Source: Gonatopus flavifemur (lineage: Eukaryota > Arthropoda > Insecta > Hymenoptera > Dryinidae). Taken from it: 64,000 bases of DNA. The DNA is taken from positions 124,001 through 188,000 of the forward strand of contig JAFFJZ010000026.1 in assembly GCA_018340375.1 (NCBI GenBank). The letters are read 5' to 3'. Made by a program: the position numbers and the translations under genes. The number at the start of each line of letters is the position of its first letter. Position 1 is the stretch's first letter. Shown piece by piece: positions 44,593-56,794 of this stretch. A model generated the notes under the pieces. The model saw nothing but the letters and a program-made list of their open reading frames with translations, made no database searches and was not told the origin of the DNA.

Positions 44593-47159
44593 TCCCGACT
44601 GGAAATTGTCATCAGGTTAACCCAACATATGATGAGGACCTGACAAGGTCATCCGAAATAAGGCATACCCGTTACGGTCCTGATCGGGATTAGGTGTGGA
44701 TGACTCACGTATGGATGACCTCATTTGGTCCTAGTCAGGATTTCCTCAAATTATCCTGAAAAGGTCGAAGTAGGTTTTCCTCGCTGTATCCGCATCAGGA
44801 CCTCATTCGGTCATCCTAAGATCATGGACATAGTTTGATAAACTGAATACAAGAATGTACAGACTTGATTTCAGATTGTACACTCTTTGATTAAACAAAT
44901 TTTCCTTCAATAAGAAGAGCATGTTTGAACGATTTTCAACTGTGCCTGTTTTTAAATTCAATCCCTTCATTCCGAACACATTACCTACTTCTGAAAACTG
45001 TTGAACAATTTGTTCAATCTATTCTCAATGTGAATTGAAAACTAGCTATTTGGGTTTTAATTAGGCGGAACTTATGAAAATTTCACAAGATTTTCCACGT
45101 TATGCATACAGCGAAAAAAACTTAGCAAACGTTCAACCTTCACCAGCGAAATAAGTATTTCATTTAACTTATCACAATTCTCATAAGGTTGATTTATTGA
45201 CTATTCAGCATCATTTTTCTTCCCTACACATCACATCATCCGAGTATTATTCAAAGAGTATATATGAACTGAATGAATATGTGTTTCGTCATAATCAAAT
45301 ATAAGTTTGGAACAAGTACTCTTCTTTCGTTATTTCTTGATTAATACGCATAAAAAAATCTGTTATTGAGTGCAAAATGAATTATTGAATCAGTTATCAC
45401 TGCTGTAATATGTAAAAAATCATAAGTTGCTGATGTGGTGACAATTAATTCTATTCAAATATACGATAATATCAACAACGACCATATCTATATCAATATT
45501 AATTTACATCAGTATTTATCGGAAAAAACTCAGAAATCCCAATCATTTTGTAATAATAAAGGTCATGAAGAACTCATTCGATCAAAAATATTTCAAGCGA
45601 ATGTTCAAAATGAAATGCAAAAAACTTGAATTATTCACTTTCAGCTCGACGGATGGTTTTACTTTTCAAATTAAAGAGTACTCTTGAAGTTGAAATTTGT
45701 TAATTTCAGAAAAAAGCCTCATTTTCTGAGTTGAATTTGTTGTTAGGATGATGATAAACTTGTAAGAAGAGTTTGAAAGTTGAGTGGAATCTATATTGAT
45801 CAGGAAAGTCCAAATCGTGTGGCAAAAGTTAGAAAATCTGTCAACTTAGCTCACGGCGCATGGGCTTTTCTTCACTAAACCATATGCTGGCAGGAGAAAT
45901 TCATCAAAATATAGTCGATTCAAAGTGATGTGAAGTAAGAGAGGACCGAAATATTCATTAGATTTTATTCATTCTTATAAACGTTCTAAAAAATAAGAAA
46001 AGACTATAGAAGATCCAAAGTGTCGTCTTCCCATATTTTTGTTCCAATAATGTTGTGTCATGTTCCTACAAATAAATGTTATTATATTTATGAAACAGGT
46101 TCAATACATATGTTTTCTCAACCTAACACTAGTTACTGGTGAAAAGATACGAAAATGCACACTCAAAAATGCAAATCATTGAAACAAAAATATTGAGAGA
46201 CGATACATTGAGTCATACATAGCCTTACCATATTTATCAACATTTTTATAATAACTAATAAAATTCAATGCATGTATCTGTCCTCTCTTACTTCACATCA
46301 CTTTGAATTCACTATATTTTGATGAATTTCTCCTGCCAGCATTTGGTTTAGTAAAGAAAAGCTGATAGAATACCCATGCGCTGTCAGCTAAGTTGACAGA
46401 TTTTCTAACTTTTGCCACACGATTTGGACTTTCCTGATCAATATAGATTCCACTCAACTTTCAAACTCTTTCTACAAGTTTATTATCACCTTAACAAAAA
46501 ATTCAACTCAGAAGATAAGGCTTTTTTCTCAAATTTGAAAATTTCAACTCCAAGAGTGCTCTTCAATTTGAAAAATAAAACCATCCGACGAGCTGCAAGT
46601 GAATAATTCAAGTTTTTTGTTATTCATTTTGAACATTCTTTTGACATATTTTTGATCAAATGAGTTCTTCATGACTCATATTTCTTACAAAATCAATATG
46701 ATCTCTGAGTTTTTGCCTAGAAGTGCTGATGTAAGTATTTGAAGAAAATTCATTTTCACTGCATCAACAAATTACGATTTCTTGACACGTTACAACAGCT
46801 ATGACTGATTTACTTAATCATTTTGCACTTACTAACAGACTTTTTGATACACATTATTCAAGAAATAACCACCACACATTTCACAAAAATAATTCATCCA
46901 TTTGTTGATCACATAAATTTAACCTCACATCTGTCAACCGAACTGCAATTTTCACACAGGCTCATAGATTAGTTTTGATTTATTTTCGAGGTTTTAGTAA
47001 GGAATTCCTCACAAAATCCTAATTAGTCTTTCCTGATGGGTTCCTCATAATAGTGCAGCGTGACATGACTTGTTAGGTCCTGATGAGGTTGCCTTATCAG
47101 GACCTGATCTGGATCAAGGTTTACCTGATCTGGTCCATGGGGTAAATTTCTAGTCGGGA
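44593..47159. mobile_element. TCCCGACT(G/A)GAAATT-ended composite, ~2.6 kb
   Basis: The left end TCCCGACTGGAAATTGTCATC is inversely matched by the right end AAATTTCTAGTCGGGA. Both outer 200-bp zones are rich in TCCTGATnnGG / AGGACCTGA words in both orientations. The centre is occupied by large palindrome copy 2, presumably a later insertion. Confidence 0.6.
45330..46975. repeat. Large palindrome family, copy 2
   Basis: Arms of about 780 bp meet near 46119. AACTTGAATTATTCACTT at about 45623 pairs with AAGTGAATAATTCAAGTT-like sequence at about 46600, and CCTGATCAATATAGATTCC pairs with its counterpart at about 45790. Arms are about 85-90% alike, so it is older than the palindrome at 58263. It shares its sequence with copy 1 at roughly 75-80%. 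Frames across it mirror those of copy 1. Confidence 0.8.
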
Positions 47160-47316
47160 TCAGACGTATTTCAAGCGCCTCATTAAAATGAATCCTCGAT
47201 TCATTAACTCGGTCTACTTCTAATCGTTGTTCCTTTCTACTCTTGAATTCCGATACTCACTGAAGTTTTCCATGTTATCTATAAAAAGTTCCATCAGGAT
47301 TGAGTAACGGTCAATA

Positions 47317-47552
47317 CACGGAGACAAAAGATCTGCTAAAAATTACCATACTTTATAGTGTTCGAGCATCAGTCTTGTCCAAATCAAAATATTTACATGA
47401 AAATATCTACAAAAGTAGTATACTTCTTTAGGAAAGTCCAAGCCAGTATGGTACTTTTAGAGGTCTTTTCACGTAAATAATTTGATCTGGACAAGACTGA
47501 TGCTCAGACACTATAAAGTATGGTACTTCTTAGCAGACCGTTTTTCTCTGTG
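47317..47552. mobile_element. Full-length hairpin MITE (CACGG type), 236 bp
   Basis: TA on both sides. Ends CACGGAGACAAAAGATCTGC / GCAGACCGTTTTTCTCTGTG. The arms continue through ACCATACTTTATAGTGT and CAGTCTTGTCCA and their inverses almost to the centre. Confidence 0.8.
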
Positions 47553-47632
47553 TAGAGGATTGATTGCATGGATTATCCATTGACAGTCATGCTGCAAACT
47601 GTGTGACAATTCGTTATATTTTTCGATCAGTT

Positions 47633-48472
47633 CCCATGTGGAAATTCCCGGGAATGAACAAACGGTCCAATACTGGCGGGGATTCATCAGCCAAACTTTG
47701 GTGAAAATAATTGAGCCGTTACTGTACCTTCACTGTTTTTCAATTGGAGTCATTTATCTGACGGATATCACAACACATTGGGTCTTGAAAATGGCCGTTA
47801 CGGTACTGGATCAACTCTGATGAACCCATGACGCTCATTTAATTGGCCTAGGTCATGCCAGTGTTCAACCAACGATTGATTTATATTTTAAACAACAAGG
47901 TTCTCGAATGGTTTTAGTTCGAAGTGATTCAATTTATCCGAATCTCGTATTTGCAACAAGATTCTTAACCTTTGGCCGACACATGGAACCACATAGAACC
48001 AGTTAAAATTAGAATCCGGATGAATATAGACGAGAAAGTTACTTTTATTATATTCTCGCCCATGTTCATTTTACATTCAATTTCAAATACGATCATCCGA
48101 AATTATATCTAAGCAAGCTCTCTCTCGAATCATAAGAACATTTATTTTATTTATTCTTCTATTGTGTTGTCTGTTTTTTTAATTAAAGCGATACATAAGT
48201 AGTAATAGAATCATATCTGAACCAGATGTATCAGAATAGCCGGCCCATCAAAAATTCCGCAGTTATGACCATACAGGTTCATGAATATTGTCTATACCGG
48301 CGGTATTTGATCCCCAGTATTGGGCCTTATGTAAGACGTTGTTATCATTCCAACTCCAGGTCAGTACCGTCAAATCAACTGGCCCTCAACTGGTTGTTTA
48401 TATTTGACAGCGCTGGTGACTCCGACAACGGCATTGCACTAGTATGGCACCAAGCTTCAATTTCCACATGGG
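47633..48472. mobile_element. CCCATGTGGAAATT-ended element, 840 bp
   Basis: CCCATGTGGAAATT at the left and AATTTCCACATGGG at the right are perfect inverted ends. About 600 bp of the right part matches the inverted fragment at 35045-35520. The plus-strand frame starting at 48226 (IQVHEYCLY, IGPYVRR, FDSAGDS) is colinear with the other copy but has no recognised domain. Non-autonomous as read. Confidence 0.7.
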
Positions 48473-50260
48473 TTGACATTGGAATTACATATAAGGCAAC
48501 GGGATCCTGGTATTGCTCACAACTTGACAATAGACTCACTACACATAGTATCGTCTTACGTAGGTGTTTATGTATATGAATTTCGATGGATCTATGTGAA
48601 GCTGTCCAACCTACGTCAGCATACAGGCGTATAGAGGTTGATTTATGAAAAAGGAGGATTTTTATCTCCGTCCTTTCCATTTCTCATGACTGTGAAATCT
48701 GGAACGGCGAGCGTGACTCTCTGTACGAGATTTACGATCAATTGCCAAATCGCGATCCGACAACAAAACAACGAAAAGGTTTGAAGGTGGAAACAGATAC
48801 TTCATTCCTGTGACATCTTTTTATCGTCGCCGTGATTTATCTCCGATCTTCAGGGTGTGATGAGTAGGATGATGTATGAAATCTGGTGGTAATCTATGTA
48901 ATTATACTTCGGTACGTTTGAGACTCAAGCAGCCGTTCATTTTGCAACAAATTTGCCGTACCATAAATGCGTCTTCGAGTATTTCCGGAATATCAACTCA
49001 TTTGATTGGGCTCATTTAGTGTCATTTTGTACACACACTTCGATTCTCCTCAGATTTGCCGAGATCTTTTTACTCATTCGATGTTAAATGTTCCATTGAC
49101 ATTCATGTTGAATGGTCACATTTTGGAATCTACTAAAATACTCCTTTTCTGCTAATAATGTCATCAGACGGGGGATCAGCAGTGAATATTGTGCCAAATC
49201 AAATTCACAATGCTGTCCAGTAACTCGATTTATTTGTGAAATTGACAATATATTACATAACGTATGAACATATGAGTGTTATTTCAAATTAAACGTGACT
49301 CCATTTATGTATATACCATCGCATGACATGTTACAGTTTGCAAGATATAAAGAGACACGGTAAAATACTCATTAAAATGATGTAAGTGACGGTAGAGACG
49401 GTAGTGGCTTTGGAATGACTATACGCGATGATAGTGAACTCAATACAACCATAAAGTTTTATACACATGTTTGACCGTTCCAGTAGTCTCTCCCGACTTC
49501 CCCCTCTCTTTCTCTTTGGGTTATTCCGAAGAGTACATTCACCAGGGTACCAGCGAATGCACTTGCACTTTTTAATAGAACCTGTTTTTCCTTGGCGCAC
49601 GTAGAACTTAAAGGGATCTCCATCGAGTATGGGTACCCACCACACCTACCACCCATGCTCCCCGTCACTATCAAAGATAAACGTTCTCGGAATACAAACA
49701 CTACAGTACTGAAATGCACAGATACAGATTTCTGAGTACTTTCAGCGTATATCTCGCGTGCACTTTATATTATACGCTGTGAAATTCTGTACATATAGAA
49801 AAAGAAAATAATATCCATTAACCCTTTATTCCAATTCCGCTTCCATCGTATATTTACGATTTCTTTGAACTTGTCTTGGTTTCGTACTTCAAATCACTTC
49901 CTCCGGTCTATATTTGATCATAACAACAAATTTAGTGCTAATTAAATCGTGGAAGATTCCCAATGTTTTCGATTTGTTCTAGTTAGTACGGTCATCTAGT
50001 TCTCATTAAAAATGCATATTGCGTGCATTTGATGTTTTTTGAATTTCTGAAAATTAATTCGTTATATAGTTCCATTAGTTTGTTCTATTCACTCCCTGAT
50101 TTGATTTTCATTTATCGCGATTACTAGAGTTGACGGAATTGTTATGATTATAATTTAGAAAAAAGCTTGTTGTTTTTACTGGAATTTTGGAAATTGATGA
50201 ACACCTTAAGGCAATCTGTGAAAATTTTATCTGTAAATAATCCTGGCTGGCAGTTGGTTA
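48473..50260. other. Intergenic, no gene seen
   Basis: About 1.8 kb of mixed sequence. Two overlapping minus-strand frames (about 49331-49719) do not resemble known proteins and have no signal or splice support. Confidence 0.3.
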
Positions 50261-50503
50261 CACTGAGGGAAAAAAGTCATTGATTCGGAAAAATATTGCA
50301 TCCAATGGTACCTTTAAAATATTTTTTTAGATCAATGAAATTTTACTTTATTGGATGGAATAGTTTTCACAGTTGATGAAATATTTTATGCGGTGAAAAA
50401 CCATTTCATTCATTGGATTAATATTCACTTGGTTCAAAGAAATATTTTATAGATACCATCGGATGCAATATTTTCTTGTCTAAATGACTTTTTTCCCTGA
50501 ATG
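50261..50503. mobile_element. Foldback MITE (CACTGAGGG ends), 243 bp
   Basis: The left end CACTGAGGGAAAAAAGTCATT pairs with the right end AATGACTTTTTTCCCTGAATG. AATATTGCATCCAATGGTA pairs with TACCATCGGATGCAATATT. The interior repeats ATTGGAT/ATCCAAT and AAATATTTT words. TA lies outside both ends. Confidence 0.75.
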
Positions 50504-53002
50504 TACAATCATTTATCCGCCTGGTTGGTTGTTGGTTTATTTCCCGTTTCCGCGCGGTTGTCGATGTAACGACGCTTATGATATTGTGGATAATACGTAT
50601 ATATCTGTACACCAGTAAATTATCGAAAGCGTTGAGCCTAATTTCCGTCATCTTTGTGAAAGTTGGAATCCGTAATACAATGCTATTTAATGTTGTCCTG
50701 TTTTGCTGATTGTTATACATTACAGATACAGCCTGGTGATCAAGTGATACAATCGAGATATTATTCTCCTGATGTTTATGAGAAATTCAATTCATATTTA
50801 ATGTTGAATAATATAATTGATATCAAATAATCTACTCTGTCGTCTTGGTTTCTTGAAGAGAATTCTATGCTTTGAAAAACTCATGTACAGTTGTACAGGC
50901 ACAATAATTTATTCCAAATTGATACATACGATTGACAATAATACGATACGCGTATGAGTTGTGGTGTTACTGTATTACACAGACGATACTTTGATCCGAT
51001 GCTTAATGTGTTTGTTCATAAGTCTGATGATATCATAAACGCGCGTTAGGATCTATGAATTCTTTCCCACGATACTCAAACTGTATTATAAAATCAATCA
51101 AATATTCTGTTATGGAATCCACAACATTGAATTTGGGGCAAAAATGAATCGGAAAATGTTAAGGAATGTAATCTAAGATATCTAGTGAACTTGGAGAGGG
51201 AGAGTTGGAACCATTGACACATTGATTCTAATATAGCACAAGGATTAGATTAGAATTTGAATCGTAAATTTCTGATGATGTCTGATCGTGTCTGAGTGAA
51301 AGCAAGTAGAACCACAACTATTCAGTTTTTCCGCTCCATAAATTGAAGGAGGACACAAAAACTTATCCATATACATTGAAGGGATTGAAATACCGATCGT
51401 CGACAATGATCGATCGAATAATTACTGCCCATTGATTGTAAAACTCACTTGACTGTTGGCGTTGATGGACAGACCTGAACAAGAAATCATTAAGCTTTCT
51501 AACCAAGAGATATAGATCATAATTGAAACACCATCACCGGCGTCTTGGAACTGCTTATTAGAAAGAATCCAAAACGAGAATCCTCTTATTATTACTCAAT
51601 AATTATAATCGTCATGGAGGTCTTATTAACTCATCGGCGAGTTTTGACGAGTGTTCGCACAATAGGAGAACCGCAGGATCATGATCATATTACACAACAA
51701 ATCATTGTATTGGGAAAGATGAAAAAAAAAAGAAACAAATCAGGTTTCACTCGTATGACACCTGCACCGTGAATGTGTCCTTTTTTCCTCCCTTCTTGAC
51801 GATAATCTTACGTACATAAGTGTACATAGTGTATAGGTGCTCTACTTGACTTGAACCGTACATGTAACTGTGAGGCGTGTTCACCTTACGTAAGGAAACC
51901 AAGAGAAATTGTATCACATTTCGTTTCCCGAGGCCAACCGACCTGTGCTGTTGGCCGGTCGCGGCCAGCCTTACCAACAACAACGGACTGGCCAAACTTT
52001 CACTGACTACTATTATAAATTATTATCCGCCACACCTTTCTCATATTTCAAACATACACGTTCTCTTGACATGATCTACCTCGATTACGAATTGCAAAAT
52101 TCAACATCACCTGGACAGACAAATTTGTTTTTTCCTAACTCGTTATCTATCAGAGTTGACGCGTGGAAAAATTGTTTCTGACTCTACATGAGGATGATAT
52201 ATCGTGTCGTGAAAAACGAAATGCGATTTCTTTTCGAATCTGATGTATATGATATATGTAGAATATCCGAATACGGATAGTTAGAAATTTGAGAAGAGGA
52301 TTATCGTGTTAGGTAATGAACATTTATATCGCGTTGATCTGTTGGGTTGATTTCGATTCGATGTTTCGTATTAGATCTTATTTATACTTTTCGATCATTG
52401 GGGATTTTCCATTCTTGATTTTTTAGAAAATTTTCGATATACCACAATACTGGTCTCGCCCATCTAAACGAGGATTCAAATCCACAGTATTATGCCCATT
52501 TTCATAGACAGACTTCATTGTTTCCATGAGCTTTACATGAAGTAAAATATAGAGAATTTCAGAATTTAAATGAGTCAATTATCAACTGAATTTAACTCAT
52601 CACAAAGAAACATCCAACGAATGAGTAATTGATCAAATCTCATAATAAGTTTCGCAATGCCTGATCCATAGCGAGAGGAACCATTATTTTGTTCACGGTG
52701 TATCATCTGCATACTAATGAATATATAAATCTTTTCAACATATATTGTTAGAAGTTGTTAAATCAGTTAATATTTCTCTTAGTATAAAAAAAAAATGCCA
52801 GATTATACATGCAGAATGGAGGTTCTAAAACCATCCCATAGCGGTTGGAGAATTTATTTCTCAACGATGAATAATTCGTCAAAAAAATTGTCCCTGAATA
52901 AATTTTTATTCATTATATAATGGTTCGTGATGATAAACATTCTCCTTCTCTCAATCTTTCTAAATAATTCCACGGAATGATGACGGTTCAGATTCCTTTG
53001 TA
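50504..53002. other. Intergenic, no gene seen
   Basis: About 2.5 kb, mostly unique AT-rich sequence. It lies upstream of the secreted-protein gene and may hold its promoter and first non-coding exon, but I cannot place either. Confidence 0.3.
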
Positions 53003-53651
53003 CACTGAGAAAAAGGTTTTCTTCTGACAAATCAATGCATTTGGTTGAACATTTTTGAGAAATATCGTTTCATACAAATAAGACTTATTCATTATCACCA
53101 AACATTGTGTTGAGTCAAGAAATTCATATTTGTTAATTATAACCAAATCATTTATTTCACTCAAACTGATCAAAATTGATTTGAATGAATATGACTTCTC
53201 AAATTTAGATTTATCGAATCATCATCGGTATGAAGTTGACTCAAAGAAATATGTCCTGTATTTATTAACTACTCTCTAAATCTGGAAGAGTGAAAAATCG
53301 CACGTTTCACTCCACTAAGTGTCAGAAATGAGCCTGTCCGCTTCGAGTGGAATTTTCACTCGTTTCGAGTCACCTCTCACTCTTTCAGAGTGAAAAATTC
53401 ACTCTAGCATCGGAGTGGTTGTGAGTTTCTAACCTTAAACCTTAGAATATCACTCTGAAAGAGTGGAAATTTCACTCGAAAATTCGACTGGCTCACTTCT
53501 GGCTGGCTAAAGAGTGAAATCTCACTCCAAAGATTTTAGAGAGTATGCGGTGAAATAAATATTAATAAATTTTTCTTTGGCTGTAGCCAACTATACGATT
53601 TATTTACTATAAACAAATCTTATTCGAGTCAACGAATCTTTTTTCTCAGTG
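53003..53651. mobile_element. CACTGAGAAAAA-ended MITE interrupted by another
   Basis: TA flanks both ends. Ends CACTGAGAAAAAGGTTTTC / GAATCTTTTTTCTCAGTG. The interior holds TTTGGTTGAAC, ATAACCAAATCATTT and ACTCAAA words in both orientations. It is split by the 272-bp element at 53272-53543. Confidence 0.75.
53272..53543. mobile_element. Nested MITE built of GAGTGAAA/TTTCACTC words, 272 bp
   Basis: TA on both sides (53270-53271, 53544-53545). Ends CTCTCTAAATCT / AGATTTTAGAGAG. About 14 copies of GAGTG(A/G)AA or TTTCACTC fill the interior at 10-25 bp spacing in both orientations. It is also richer in GC than its surroundings. The clean ends and its position inside another MITE show it is the younger insertion. 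Confidence 0.8.
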
Positions 53652-54303
53652 TAGATTTCAAAGAAACAGTACACGAGACTCTACCACGTTGTTTTGTTGG
53701 TTACCTCAACTGATACTTTGAATGAATTGCGAATTGATTAAAATGTGCAATTCCTCAGAAAAACGATCTGTCAAACCAGCGAGAATTTTTTCACCAAATC
53801 TTACCAAGTTGAATCATTTTCCGCAATGAAATAGGTTTTTGAAAGGCAGACTCATACCTCAAACTTCAATATCGAGGGAGAAATTCATTTAATGATTTGA
53901 GAACATACTGAACTGAAGTTGACTGTATATATGAAAAATCATAATTAAATCCATTTTCAATCATTTATATTTACAAACTGTGTGAAAAAATTCCTTGACG
54001 CCCAAGATCTAATGTCTGTTTAATGACAAAACTGACAGAGTGAAATTAAAAACGTCATTGCACATGGATTCATGACCGTGCCAACATAAGTGATATGAAT
54101 TATGAACAGGAGTTATGCTATATTTATCAACTTTGGCTTGAAAGCAGTTGTTATTTCAGACAAAGAATGGTGAATTTTCTGCTCATGCATTTATAGGATT
54201 CGATAAACATTTCACAATTAACAATCAAGTTTTACTTCCTTCACATTATGCACTCTTGGTTCCCTATAAACTAATGATATATTTATAAATATATAATTTG
54301 CAG
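53652..54303. promoter_or_regulatory. Upstream intron end of the secreted-protein gene
   Basis: CTAATGA at 54271-54277 is a good branch-site match (CTNAY), and TATAATTTGCAG ends with the acceptor AG at 54302-54303, one base before the start ATG. The coding exon therefore seems to be preceded by an intron in the 5' untranslated region, with a non-coding first exon further upstream that I cannot identify. There is no gene in the rest of the stretch. Confidence 0.55.
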
Positions 54304-54304
54304 G

Positions 54305-56157
54305 ATGCTACGGAATACTAAACGCAGCTCACTGCTGCTCGCTTTCCTTCTCCTGATTCTCTTGGAATTGATCGCTTCGGCAATGGTCCTTCCCAGACCA
54401 CCTTCGTCCACGTATAACCACTTGGTGCAAGATCATCGAGATTTTGCTCGGAACAAGATATACTACCCTCACAATCATGACAAATCATTCCACGATGTCG
54501 TTGAGAACATGAACCCGAGAATCGAGAAACCTCAACTAGGAGTCACCTCCAACGACGATCTAAGGTAAACCACCATTTCCTTTTGTTCCCTCAGCATGTT
54601 TCCTCAAAGTGATACCAGCGACCCCTTAAGATGCAACCAGAATCATTCCTTACAAAAGAACACGACCAAAACTATTCAAATTATTCGAAAATGAAGCCAT
54701 GAAATATAAATATCGCTGTGTACAAACTTTCTCCAATCAATAAAGATGGTGTGTACAGAGAGATATTTTGATTTCATTCCTTTATTTTCGAATAATTTGT
54801 CAGAAAAGTTTGGGCTTTCAAAGGCTCCCTCTGGTATCTTCTTAATCAATTCAAAAAATGATTACCGTGAAACTCACGGCTGCTCCATTTCGTTCCTTCC
54901 CTTTATCTTTTCTAGCTCTTTTCCCTCTAGACCAGTATTGAAATAGTGTGCACGTAAGTTGCAGTCACCGACGACTTTTGCTTAGAAGTCGTCAAGTATA
55001 TACACTGTTAGAAATTTCTGCGTCAATTTTAATGTATTTGCTGGAAGTTTTTTTCGAATACGCGCATGAATTGAGTTTCATACACATTTTACATTAAATT
55101 TAATGTAAACTATAGCAAAATCTATATTTTTCCAATGTTTTGGTACATTAAATTTAATGTAAAATGTGTATTAACCTGAATTCATGTACGGTATTGAAAA
55201 AAACTTCATAATATTTCTGACAGTGTAAAACAAATGACCTACGTTTCTAACATAAAATAATCTAAGATGTTGCATCACGTTCCCTCATTGCGTATCCGAA
55301 TGTTAATGAACAACCTTCCATGCATAGATAAGAATTATAACGAACGAATTATGAATTTCAGACTTTTCGAGATCGCATTGCAAGGTCCCGAAGAGATGGA
55401 TGCGGTGAACATTCAAGGTCTAATCCAAGCGATGCTGAAGAATCCCCAGCAACCCGCTGACGATAACACAGGACCATCCGATCCAAGTCCTAAAGTGGTA
55501 CCGCATTCTATCCTTGGTGTAAGAAACGTTGGTTTAACGCCGAATTTTCGATTGAACAATTTCAACGAGAACATCAACGATGTTTTAGAGAAGAGGGTAC
55601 TTTTGAGTCCACAGATGAATTCGAAATTACGGAATCTGGACGACGAGAAACTGTATTATCTGAAAAAAGGTGGGAGACCCAAGGTGTATGTCAAAGTCAG
55701 AGGTCATAGCGAGGATTTCAGAAACCATCTTCAGGAGATGAATTCTTCGCGAGTCACATTAAGCGACGGACCAAGTGGGTTCCTTCGAGTCACTAGACCT
55801 TTCGAGAGACAAACTGAGTGGAAAATCTTTGAAGATAAAGAAAAGGTTTTCGGCAAACCACCGAAAAAGTATGGAAGTCGAAATTATGGTACTAGTAAAG
55901 GAGAGGAAGTCATCATCGCTTTGACAAACGATAACAACGCGAACGATATCAAAGGTGTTCAAGCGTCGGCTTACGGGCTGGATGATTTATCGACAACAGA
56001 GAATTCAATGGTCACCTCCAGTGAATTGCCTAAACAAATACCTGCCCCACCTAGTAAAATACCTGCGAGAATACTGATGGCGCAAACCACTCCGGTGCAT
56101 AGGTTTTCCATTAGAAGAACCGATATATTACCCGGTTATGGATACTTCGAAGATTGA
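54305..56157 (+). CDS. Secreted protein of unknown family, 351 aa, two coding exons
   Basis: Exon 1 codes 54305-54564, donor AAG|GTAAAC. Exon 2 codes 55362-56157, acceptor TTTCAG|A. The junction splits an Arg codon (AG|A), keeping frame. Start ATG 54305 lies directly after an intron acceptor. Residues 1-26 form a clear signal peptide (basic MLRNTKR, Leu-rich core SLLLAFLLLILLELI, ASA cleavage). The mature part has no cysteine and no membrane segment. It is rich in charged residues, with basic pairs at 164-165 (EKR) and 338-339 (IRR), a basic patch KKGGRPKVYVKVRG, and a C-terminal PGYGYFED. Lack of cysteines argues against a toxin or cystine-knot hormone. A peptide precursor or cuticle/matrix protein is possible but unproven. 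Codon use and the frame-keeping splice make the gene itself convincing. I do not recognise the family. A MITE lies in its intron and another in its 3' region. Confidence 0.85.
54565..55361 (+). other. Intron of the secreted-protein gene
   Basis: 797-bp phase-2 intron, GTAAAC to TTTCAG. It contains a TA-flanked 223-bp MITE and some short open frames that are not coding. Confidence 0.8.
55003..55225. mobile_element. CACTGTTAGAAAT-ended MITE, copy in intron, 223 bp
   Basis: TA flanks both sides (55001-55002, 55226-55227). Ends CACTGTTAGAAATTTC / ATATTTCTGACAGTG. Centre: ACATTAAATTTAATGTAAA appears twice around a short spacer, pairing CATACACATTTTACATT with its inverse. Two more copies are at 60850-61061 and 61537-61747. 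Confidence 0.85.
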
Positions 56158-56294
56158 AATCACCAAAAGTACATGTACAGTGTACACCGATACATACACA
56201 GTACAAAATTGTGTACAAACGAAAGAGAAAACAGAAACAATATCAAGAGACCATCAAGACCATTCTTGATTCGTATATGAACAAAAAATACTTA

Positions 56295-56492
56295 CACTGA
56301 GAAAACTGTTTAATCTTTGTGACTAAGAATTTAGTGAAATACGATATCAAATAAACAATTCAGTTGTCACAACAAATATTAGTTTATTCAACTAAAACTG
56401 TTTATTGAAACAAACAATATTTCAGTTCAGGCAACTTAAATTTATTATTTGATGTCGTTTTTGGTTACTGCAATTAAACAGTTTTCTCAGTG
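56295..56492. mobile_element. CACTGAGAAAACTG-ended MITE in the 3' untranslated region, 198 bp
   Basis: TA flanks both ends. CACTGAGAAAACTGTTTAAT pairs with ATTAAACAGTTTTCTCAGTG, and GATATCAAATAA pairs with TTATTTGATGTC. It begins 138 bp after the stop codon of the secreted-protein gene. It carries an AATAAA (56350-56355), so it could supply the gene with a polyadenylation signal. Confidence 0.85.
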
Positions 56493-56771
56493 TATATAGC
56501 GTGTACCTTACCTGTGATATCATAGAGAAGATATATAAACATCATTTCCATGAATTATTAATTAATCCGCTAAAATAAGTTGGGTGTAATTCAGAGCACT
56601 GAAATGCCGTACTTTGAATGTTTAACACCGTATAGATAGTTATTTATGTACTGTATAAGATTTTTATAATTAGCAGAGAAAAATATTAATTTTATCCATA
56701 GTAATATATGTGTTTCATGTGTGCAATAGTCTTATATTATTGTATATTATTAGTCGTTGACCGTAACAATG

Positions 56772-56777
56772 AATAAA
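56772..56777 (+). terminator. Candidate polyadenylation signal AATAAA
   Basis: AATAAA about 615 bp after the stop codon of the secreted-protein gene, followed by a T-rich stretch. It is only 18 bp from the end of the convergent myosin exon, which makes read-through into antisense possible. The MITE-borne AATAAA at 56350-56355 is the alternative. Confidence 0.4.
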
Positions 56778-56794
56778 TATTTTTACAATCTCAC

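Noticed and set aside
49331..49719. Overlapping minus-strand frames of 86-104 codons
   Set aside because: No family, no signal peptide, and both frames overlap in different phases as expected by chance.
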